Shown here piece by piece: positions 56,522 through 64,000 of a DNA stretch of 64,000 bases. Position numbers and translations under genes: made by a program. Within the stretch, counting starts at the first letter, position 1; each line of letters starts with the position of its first letter. Source of the stretch: Septoria linicola (Eukaryota > Ascomycota > Dothideomycetes > Mycosphaerellales > Mycosphaerellaceae); the NCBI GenBank assembly GCA_024114885.1, contig CP099424.1:1302001-1366000 (forward strand), in the 5' to 3' direction. The notes under the pieces were generated by a model, which was given only the letters and a program-made list of their open reading frames with translations, did not search any database and was not told the DNA's origin.

Positions 56522-58108
56522 CTATGCAAGAAGGTCGAACGGGACAGCAGGACACTGGTCAATGAGGTTGACCTCGCCCATGTCGCCGACCATAGCATCG
56601 CTGTCAGTGCTTTCAATCTCAGCACCCTGAGCAGTATCCGCGAAATTGTCGAAGAGGTGCTCGATGGCCTTGTCCTCGGCTTGTGGTCGGGCAAGGAAGT
56701 AGTCTGGACCATCAAGAATGTGGCCTGGTGTTGGCTCGTGGTAGCCATCAACAAAGTCCTGTCACAAGTTAGTGGAAAACCAATCACCAGAAGCATTGCG
56801 GACTCATACCTTTGCATTCTTGATCAATTCAGTAATCTCCTCTGGCCTAGCGCGAGTCTGAGCATCCTCAGAGAGCTGCTTGTTGCCCCAGTGGGTGGTA
56901 GTCATGGTGCACAGGGCCCAGATATTCAGACAGCCGTGGTAGTAAGAGAACAGCATGAGGGCTGGAATGAACTTCAAGTCTGCAGGGTGACGACAGAAGT
57001 GCGGCATCATCTTCAGATTCTTGCTGAGCAGGAAGAAGCAGACGAGCGCAAGCCAGAAGTACGGGGAGACCGAAGGACCACCAACGGCGCCAAAAAGCAT
57101 ACCGTAGAGGACGCCCTCGACGAGGAAGTTTGGTGTCTGCCACTGCGAGATGTAAATCACGTAAAGGCCCCACCACATCTTGCGAGAGCGCCAGTACGTT
57201 TCGTTCTCCATAACAGTGAAGTTACCACGGAAGTGTGCGCGCGCCCAACGCAGGCACTGCTGCTGGTATCCGGCAAAGTCTGGCTCAACGATGGTTTCAA
57301 GGACGGCGCGACTGTCTGGCTGGATCTTGATCTCCCAGCCGTTGGAATAGACGTAGCGAGTGAGGCATTTGTCATCATCACTGTGAAGAGGACGTCCGCG
57401 CCAGCTGTCGTTACGGAAGTAGAAGTAGAAGTCATCGTTCTGGAGGATCCTGGTACGATAGGCGGCGGTTCGACCTGAAAGTGTCGAGATCGAGCCGTCG
57501 ACGGCGTTGGAAGCGCAATTGTTCCAGACACGACGCTCGAGGTAGCTGATACCAAGCATGTTGATCCAGTCTGGGCGGTCAAGCCGAACGACCCTCTGAC
57601 GAGTTCCTCCACCGCCAACCCTGTCATTCTCGAAGATTGCGAGAAGATAGTCTAGATACTCAGAGCTGGGCCAGAAGACATCGTCATCAGCCAGAACAGT
57701 GATTGGTGTCTCGACAGAAGGAAGGGCACGAAGGAGTTGCTCGCGCTTGTTGAGCTTGTCGACGCCAAGCACAACTACGTCCTGCTGGCCGTAGTTGTTG
57801 AGGATGCACATATCCTTTACTAGCTCGACATTCTTGCTTGATGTGATGACGAAGACCTTAGCTGGGCTACAGGCAAGGACGCGCTTGATGCAGGACATGA
57901 GCTCGTGTGGTGTCTTGAAGGTGGTCGGGATAAGGACAGTGACATCCTTGGAGTTGTACTTTGGCTTGACGGCAATTGGAACAGCCTTCCAAAATGTCCA
58001 GGTAAAGATCGAGACAAAGGTGCGGAGGTAACGGAACGTGAAGAGGAGGCAGAAAAGCGCCAGGAAGATGTAGTTGACCGTCTGGGTCATGCCGGTCGTT
58101 GCTGCCAT
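56522..58108 (-). CDS. Membrane family-2 glycosyltransferase (fungal type-2 GT2)
   Basis: Processive-type polysaccharide synthase related to hyaluronan/Cps1-like synthases; product unknown, probably a surface or wall glycan. Exons 58108-56810 and 56758-56522, with a 51-nt GTATGAG...CAG intron, give 511 residues. An N-terminal helix (about 11-40) is followed by a GT-A domain with the nucleotide-binding run VTVLIPTTFKTPHEL, the DDD of VLADDDVFWPS (141-143), a second acidic motif SDDDKCLTRYV and the Q-x-x-RW motif QQCLRWARAH. Two or three C-terminal helices come next (LYVIYISQW..., FWLALVCFFLLSKNL). The downstream exon adds an acidic cytosolic tail (DFVDGYHEPTPGHILDGPDYF...MGEVNLIDQCP). A GT2 of this kind has been reported as needed for hyphal growth on surfaces in plant-pathogenic fungi. 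The second exon is easy to miss because the first frame stops just after the donor. Confidence 0.93.
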
Positions 58109-60442
58109 GGTTGATCGTTTCCTGAGCGATGGGTCTGGTCGACCGAGGAAGTTTCGTGGCTACGCAATCGATTGAGTATGTCGCAAGTGGATCGAATCGT
58201 TGCCCTGCAGCGTGTTCGCGTTCTCGGTGGTGCAAATGAGTTGTAAGTTTGTGTTTGACGGACAAGGCTCTGCTATCGCCAATGTGCTGATATTTAACAG
58301 CGTCTTTGACTCCTCACACTCTGCGCCAAAGCACAAGAGGCTTATGAGCACGAACTAGCTGATGGTGAATGGTGCTTTGCACAATGACGGTTCGAGCGAG
58401 CGCAATGGAACGCCGCAAGAAGAGTCTTGTGCGCCTCGACAATCTGGTTCAAGCGTTAGTGCCGCTGAAGGCCAGCGACAACAATGAGTGGGAGTTCGCA
58501 AAAGGCGCCGTCGCTGGCTTATGTGGTTGGGCGGACGCGGTTGAATGTCGTTGTTGTATGTCAATGGCGAGGCGAGCTCGAGTTGACAAAGAGAGTGGCT
58601 GTTTCGAGTAAGGCTGTAGGGGCTTTGTCGAGTGAAGGTGCTCAAAGGAGGTTGACTTGTCGAGGACAATGTGATTGTCAAAGAAGTGTTGAAGTGGACA
58701 AAGGGGAATTGTTTGATGTTGGAGAAAGGTGCTGGTGCTCCAAGTGAGGAAACGAAAGTAAGCAGCTGCACATGCAGGCGAAACGTTCAAGCACTAGTGA
58801 ATAGCGACTGAACGAAATCTGAAGCACACACGATTGACTATGGCTTCTCGCAGGATACCGATACATGTTTGAGCGCAGAATCGCTACACGACCATTCACC
58901 TGAGTTTGCAGCGATCGCAGCTGACCATTGAAACATGCACAGCAGGAACGGAAGGAGCGATGAACCACCACCCACCACTATGAACGGCAACGGCAGCGAT
59001 GCGCGAAAGCCTCTGCCGTTGACAGAGCGTGACGAGCGACAGCAACTATCGACCAACAGCGGCACATGGAAGCTCACGCGCAACGAGAATGCGCGTAGGG
59101 CAGGCAGACCGAGGCATACTTGATTCGATTGATTTCTCTGATACTATCTGCCGCATCAGACCTACTGAAAGCGAACAACTCAGCGCTGCCCCATCATCAC
59201 CCGGGACACCTCATGTCCACTGCCATCTGGCCGACACTGCCATTACAACCTCCACGAGCCGGGCTCATACACCTGTGGTCGACGAGCAGACAACGCGGTG
59301 CAGAAGCGTATTTGTCCTTGAAGAGGATGTAGAAGTACCGTCGATCACATCAAGATGCACGAGTCACAATATTGACGAGAAGCTGTGCTGGCACTGTGCA
59401 GCATTGAACTTGGGACACTTTCAGCCAGGCTACAAACGCGCTACCATCACAATGTAGTTCGGGCAGCGGCGTTGGTCTCCTTTGCAACCTAAGACTTTCT
59501 CAGGCATTCCATCTGCTCGATGAAAGTCGCACTATAGCTGACAAGCGCTCCTCCTCCCGCCCTGCGAAGTTCGCAATATTGACCGTCAACAGCAGAATAT
59601 CACTGCTAAAACTTCCCGGAAGGCCAAAATGCACACTGGAGTTGAAACCCAGATCTGGCGTCGCAACACATGCCTGTGCAGTGCTTTGAATCCGCAGGAA
59701 AGCGCCTCATCAAACCACTGCACTGTGGCATTGCGCTAGAGGCTATCGAAGCGTGCAAAATGGAGGGGTCATGAACGTATTCGCGACGTGAGGACGCCCG
59801 TGAGACCAGACCAGATGGCACTCAATTTCAAGTTCAGCGTTCCATGGTCGTATAGGCGACCTATTTTGTGACGCTCGTGCTCTATGTAACTCCCAATGGC
59901 GTACACCATCAGCCATTGCATCGTTCAACCCGTCGCACACTGTCCGCAACAATGCAACGAAAGTATGCCGACAAGAAATGCAAACCAGACCTCACAAAGT
60001 CGCATTCCTCGGGATCTGGACACGTTCGACGGTTCATACCAGCAGACCATGAGCCATAACTTTCTGCAAGACGGACAACTGGTTCAAAGGACCATTCAAA
60101 CGCACTTGTTGTGTTCATGCTGCATCATTGCCATGGCGAGTAAAGGTTTCAACGAGTGAGGTGAAGATTGAGGATGTCGGGAATGTGGAGAGTGCAGTCC
60201 GACAATTGTGCCGGCGCCTTCTCCTTTCAGTGCAAGCCATGTGGAGGAGGGGAAGGCTTGGATGTGGACATGGACTATGAGCTTGAGCTGTTCAAATAGT
60301 CGCGCTCGACACGTCTTTCATGGAGACCGGTGTCGTGTGATCTGCTGTCGTTTGAATTCAGTCCAGGACATTTTGAATCTAGGACCACCGCAGATTGTCA
60401 AGCAGTTGTAGATTACCAGCCTGAGCCGCCTGAATTGCAGAC
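58109..60442. other. Poorly coding stretch upstream of gal1
   Basis: Contains the promoter of the minus-strand GT2 gene and of gal1. One possible small gene (58980-59457) is listed separately. Otherwise frames are short and overlapping, and no repeat or RNA gene is seen. Confidence 0.45.
58980..59457 (+). CDS. Possible small two-exon gene, unknown function
   Basis: The frame MNGNGSDARKPLPLTERDERQQLSTNSGTWKLT starts at 58980 and stops at 59122. A GTAGGG donor (about 59093) and a CAG acceptor (about 59160) could lead on to a second open frame with PTESEQLSAAPSSPGTPHVHCHLADTAI and ending EKLCWHCAALNLGHFQPGYK before the stop at 59455-59457. The phase of that splice does not fit the better second frame, so either the donor differs or the two pieces are unrelated. 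No family is recognised. Listed because both frames have unusual non-random composition; treat as weak. Confidence 0.25.
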
Positions 60443-62079
60443 ATGGCAGCCCCCACTTCAGTGCCAGAGACGAAGAGCTTGTCAGACATATACCCAGAGG
60501 ATGCTCTACAAGGACAGACAACGAGATGGAATTCGCTACTCAAGAAGTTCCGCGAGACCTACAAGAAAAGCCCGGATTTTGTCTCAAGAAGTCCCGGTAG
60601 AGTGAACATCATTGGCGAGGTGAGTCTATGTAGTCTATCTTAGAAAATATCAAGCGCTGAGTCTGCGAACAGCACATTGACTACTCATTGTACGAAGTGC
60701 TCCCTATGGCTGTGACAGAGGATGTCCTACTAGCTGTGGCTATACATAAAAACGAGTCTGGACCAAGCACGATACGCCTCACGAATGTACACTCCCACAA
60801 ATTCGAGTCCCGAGAATTCGATATTCCTGACACTGGCGATGTACACATTGACTCGACCACACTCGAATGGACGAACTACTTCAAATCTGGACTTGTAGGC
60901 GCTACCGAACTGCTACGGAAGAAGTCAAAAGAGTTCAAGTGCAGCGTTGGTATGGACCTACTCGCAGACGGCACGGTACCTTCTGGAGGTGGTTTGTCAA
61001 GCAGTGCGGCTTTTGTGTGTGCCAGTGCTTTGGCAGTAATGAAGGCCAATGGTGTAGAGAAGGTCGACAAGAAAGAGCTGGTCGAATTGGCCATTGTCTC
61101 GGAGCGAGCTGTGGGAGTGAACTCGGGTGGCATGGATCAGTCTGCGTCAGTCTTCCCACTGCAAGGCTCAGCTCTATACGTGTCCTTCGTACCTGGATTG
61201 TCTGCCACGAACATCAAATTCCCGGAGCTAAAGTCACCTCTCACATTCCTGATCGCGCAGTCCTTCGTTGCAGCGGACAAGCATACCACAGGCCCGGTAT
61301 GCTACAACCTTCGAGTAGTCGAAGTCACGCTCGCAGCTTTGGTCCTCTCCAAGATTTTCCGACTCTCCAAACTGCCATCGGATTCAGGCCCACTAGGTGT
61401 AAGCCTGCGAGGCTTTCACGACACTTATTTCCAAGAGAAGGAAGGGATCAAGGACAACCACCAGACTTCCAAAGAAGACTTCAAACAACAACTGCAGGAT
61501 CTCATCCACAAGGTTGACCAGTACCTGCCACAAGAGGAGGGATACACGAGAGAGCAGCTATCAGACATCCTCGGCATCAGCATACCAGAGCTGGAGAAGA
61601 AGTACATGTCGAAGTTCCCAATTAGAGCGGAGAATTTCAAGCTGAGGCAGCGAGCACTGCACGTCTTCAGTGAAGCGAGCCGAGTGCTTGTGTTCATGGA
61701 TCTTCTGACGTCCTCCCCTCCACAAACAGATGCCGAGAATGCTGAGCTCCTGAAGTCCCTAGGCGAACTCATGAATGAGACCCAGGACTCTTGCAGAGAC
61801 ATCTTCGAGAACTCCTGCCCCGAGCTTGACGAGCTCTGCACACTTGCCAAGTCTGCTGGATCTTATGGCAGCCGGTTGACGGGAGCTGGTTGGGGCGGTT
61901 GCTCGGTGCATCTTGTGCCTGCAGACAAAGTCGAAGCTGTTAAACAGAAGTGGATCAACGAGTACTACAGGAAGAAGTTTCCAGATATCACGGAGGAGAA
62001 GCTGAGTGAGGCGATTGTCGTCAGCAAGCCCGGAAGTGGTAGTGCAGTGTTCGTGGTTGATGGAAAAGAGGAGGTATGA
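60443..62079 (+). CDS. gal1: Galactokinase
   Basis: First kinase of the Leloir pathway: galactose + ATP to galactose-1-phosphate in the cytosol. Exons 60443-60619 and 60673-62079 (1584 nt, 527 residues) join over a 53-nt GTGAGT...CAG intron placed inside the galactokinase signature, GRVNIIGE|HIDYSLYEVLPMA (residues 52-70). The GHMP ATP-binding motif VPSGGGLSSSAAF lies at about residue 164, the NSGGMDQ substrate motif around 200 and the C-terminal GSRLTGAGWGGCSVHL motif at about 459. The size and SLYEVLPMA spelling match fungal Gal1/Gal3-like enzymes; the intact GGGLSSSAA loop argues for a true kinase rather than a Gal3-type sensor. No other GAL genes are nearby. Confidence 0.96.
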
Positions 62080-62239
62080 ACATTATCGGCAAAGTGTGAC
62101 CAAGTTCTTTTTGGCAAGCGATCGGATTCTCCACTGCATTGCATTGAAATGAACTCGGATAGATTGACCGTTGAAGCATCAATTGCAGCGCTGGCATTCT
62201 TGCAATTGCAATGAAGCGACCAGAGCCCATTGTCCAGTC

Positions 62240-63115
62240 TCACCATTCGATAGCCTCCTCATGCTGCCAGAAGTCGCCTGTCTTTCCGCCAATATCGTGT
62301 AGAGCAAGTAGCACAGGAGTCTGAGCACCTTCATCGACGGTCTTTCTTCCGCCGCCCTTCGTCATGTCCGTCTTGACATACCCCGGACAACACGCGTTTA
62401 GCAGCACGTCGCGTCCTCTTTGACTCTCTTCCATGGCGATGACCTTTGTGAACGCAATCTCGCCAGCCTTTGACACTGCATATGCAGCTGAAGGGAAGCC
62501 CGCCTCTTTCTCACGTCCATCATCCACGGCCTGCTGAAACTGCTGCATGACTGAAGTGACAGCTGGAACGTCTTTCCTGCTTGCACTCAAGAACGCCTCC
62601 CTGATCTCGTCGGAATACTTGTTCAGCTTACCAGCCATGCTACAGACGTTGACCATTCTGCCGCCATTTCTCAGCAATGGCAAAAAGTCCTGTGTCGCCT
62701 CCAGCGAGCCATAGTAATTTGTCTGCAATGTCTCCTTGACCACGCTCCCGTCGAAGCCCTGCATTGCGATGCCAGCATTGTTGATCACCACATCGACACC
62801 ATCGGGATGCTCTTTCTTGAGATAGTCTCTGAAGTCCTGCACGCTCTTCGTCTGGCTAATGTCGAGCGGGTGGTAGGAAATGGTCGTATCGCCGCCGTCT
62901 GCTGCAAGAACTTTTGCCTGCTTCAGCTGAGGATCGTTTTGCAGTTCCTCTACAGCAGCAGCGCCCCGCTCTGCTGATCTCGCAGTTAAGTATATCAGGA
63001 AGGGACCTGACTTGAGAGGCGACTTTGGATACTGCAAAGCCAATTGGCGGACTATAGCTAGACCGATGCCCTTGTTGGCGCCCGTCACGGCGGCAACGCG
63101 AGAATGTGCTGCCAT
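62240..63115 (-). CDS. NADPH-dependent carbonyl reductase (CBR1-like short-chain dehydrogenase)
   Basis: Single exon, 291 residues. Reduces quinones or other carbonyls with NADPH. Rossmann signature TGANKGIG at residues 11-18, ARSAER after the second strand (NADP-type Arg), NNAG at 112-115, the active-site Ser in NVCSMAGK (159) and YAVSK (Tyr212, Lys216). The 40-residue insertion before the active-site Tyr (LNKYSDEIREAFLS...DDGREKEAGFP) is typical of CBR1 monomeric reductases. The C-terminal PGYVKTDMTKGGG and DEGAQTPVLLALHD follow the family. Its stop is 161 bases from that of gal1 (convergent), and its start is divergent from ist2. Confidence 0.94.
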   Translation of the reverse strand: MAAHSRVAAVTGANKGIGLAIVRQLALQYPKSPLKSGPFLIYLTARSAERGAAAVEELQNDPQLKQAKVLAADGGDTTISYHPLDISQTKSVQDFRDYLKKEHPDGVDVVINNAGIAMQGFDGSVVKETLQTNYYGSLEATQDFLPLLRNGGRMVNVCSMAGKLNKYSDEIREAFLSASRKDVPAVTSVMQQFQQAVDDGREKEAGFPSAAYAVSKAGEIAFTKVIAMEESQRGRDVLLNACCPGYVKTDMTKGGGRKTVDEGAQTPVLLALHDIGGKTGDFWQHEEAIEW

Positions 63116-63431
63116 TGTGAAGTTGATGGAAGAGTGACCTCCATCGCGACGAACAGCGTAATAGTCATTGATAGACGCGCCTTCTAGTTAACTAATCGTC
63201 AACGTCAGACACACGCGATGCCCCTGCCACTGAGCCTTCTTGGCGGGAGCTCTTTCTTGCTGCACGATGACGACTCGGCGGCTGTTGAACACCAATTCCT
63301 TGCTATCAAACAAACAGCCACGACAATTACCTGCAGGACTTGGCTGGACCATCTGTACCGCTACGACGTGGACCTACTGTACCATTTCACTTTTTCATTC
63401 TCCTTCCTTGAAGCTTACATCTCTCTTTTGA
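63116..63431. other. Bidirectional promoter region
   Basis: Between the divergent carbonyl reductase and ist2 genes. Contains a pyrimidine-rich tract (tttcattctccttcc at about 63390-63410) just upstream of the ist2 start. No gene supported. Confidence 0.5.
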
Positions 63432-64000
63432 ATGTCTGAAGAGACGTCCGGCGACACGCTGGGACCACTTGAAAGCAGAGGGGATAGCTCATCTATACAA
63501 CCACAACCATTGAAGAAGCGCTCGACCTTTCCTCGAACTATCAGCGAGCTGGTGACGAGTCAATTGGTTCCAGGCACCATGGCTAAAAGTCAGGCTTTGA
63601 ACACCAATATGGGTGTAGACTATATCATTAGCTATCGATTCGAGCCTACAGGTGCCAGAGCTCCATACTACATTCCAGACGCGTGCTGATGGTTCGATAG
63701 AAAAGGCAAAAGCTACGGCTGCTTTCGAGAAGCTATGCGAGAAGCTTTCCGCTGTGGGCTTGGCCACTGAAGTCCGCAACGGAGATAAGAACTCTGTCCT
63801 GCTCTTCGTGCAAGTCTCGAGTGAGGAGCACATGTTTGCAGAAGTCTACCGGAGCAGAGTCAAGGATTGGGTCCATGGCGTGCAATCTGGAGAGCCACCC
63901 GAAGACGTCCGGGCATCTTTGGAGCAAAACCCACTGACTGATGGCGAGCGCCAGCGTATCATCTACCAAATGATCACCAACCCGGAGAATGAGGGCGGTG
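63432..64000 (+). CDS. ist2: Ist2/anoctamin-like membrane protein, 5' part (runs off window)
   Basis: Ist2 tethers cortical ER to the plasma membrane and belongs to the anoctamin/TMEM16 family. Two exons are visible: 63432-63651 and 63701 onward, separated by a 49-nt intron (GTGCCA...TAG; a weak donor but phase and protein agree). The N-terminus is Ser/Thr-rich (MSEETSGDTLG), then MGVDYIISYRF and, over the intron, EKAKATAAFEKLCEKLSAVGLATEVRNGDKNSVLLFVQV, matching the cytosolic N-terminal alpha/beta domain of fungal Ist2 (VDYVIxYRF...GLxTEVRxG). It continues to EQNPLTDGERQRIIYQMITNPENEGG at the window edge, before the membrane helices. Identification rests on the N-domain only. Confidence 0.8.

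Noticed and set aside
56438..57478. 346-residue plus-strand frame opposite the GT2 gene
   Set aside because: It is the antisense of a well-supported gene and has no recognisable motif.
60867..61517. 216-residue frame inside gal1
   Set aside because: Out-of-frame overlap with galactokinase whose motifs are intact; Arg/Gly/Ser-rich shadow.

Overview
The window is nuclear DNA from a filamentous ascomycete (Pezizomycotina). Genes carry short GT-AG introns (about 41-102 nt) with CTNAC-like branch sites, and typical fungal products are present: a NoxR NADPH-oxidase regulator, a WSC-domain copper-radical oxidase, an acid trehalase, a DUF6604-type protein, an HMT1-type ABC transporter and an Ist2/anoctamin homologue. 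The mix of long disordered proteins and gene-poor gaps of 2-5 kb would suit a Dothideomycete (Mycosphaerella-like), but that rank is inference. I see no intact transposon, rRNA, canonical tRNA or CRISPR array.

Layout. 0-11.4 kb: 3' half of an acid trehalase (+), an unknown protein (-), a protein with an internally duplicated domain (-), a SAM methyltransferase (-), an F-box/Cys-rich protein (+), an amidase (+) and a tiny tom6 gene (-). 11.4-23.3 kb: two gene deserts around a 10-exon gene encoding six WSC modules fused to a glyoxal/galactose-oxidase-like domain. 23.3-31.2 kb: a 1283-residue disordered protein, a small Cys/His protein, an OXLD1-like protein and a C2H2 zinc-finger protein. 31.6-40.7 kb: a DUF6604-type gene with two frame breaks, dpm3, a long single-pass membrane protein with one frame break, mitochondrial ribosomal protein mL50 and a Tubby-like-looking protein. 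41.6-46.9 kb: the splicing factor aar2, a 3-kb desert and a conserved acidic protein. 48.5-58.1 kb, all minus strand: noxR, a peroxisomal (SKL-ended) MaoC hydratase, an HMT1-like half transporter and a membrane family-2 glycosyltransferase. 58.1-64.0 kb: a poorly coding stretch, galactokinase gal1, a CBR1-like carbonyl reductase and the 5' end of an ist2/anoctamin gene running off the window.

The genes do not form an obvious biosynthetic cluster; most are housekeeping. Themes are mitochondria (tom6, mL50, OXLD1-like), cell surface and wall (WSC oxidase, GT2, dpm3 for mannosylation, trehalase, noxR for polarised growth) and carbon use (gal1, trehalase, MaoC hydratase). Gene models were assembled by hand by joining exons so that reading frame, splice sites and recognisable motifs agree; total coding lengths divisible by three support most of them.

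The most unusual observations are: an intragenic flip from C-rich to G-rich coding strand in three plus-strand genes; three frame breaks, each repairable by one homopolymer base, within 5 kb; the six-WSC oxidase with a 16-nt micro-exon and module-wise intron positions; and a gene built from two copies of an unrecognised domain.
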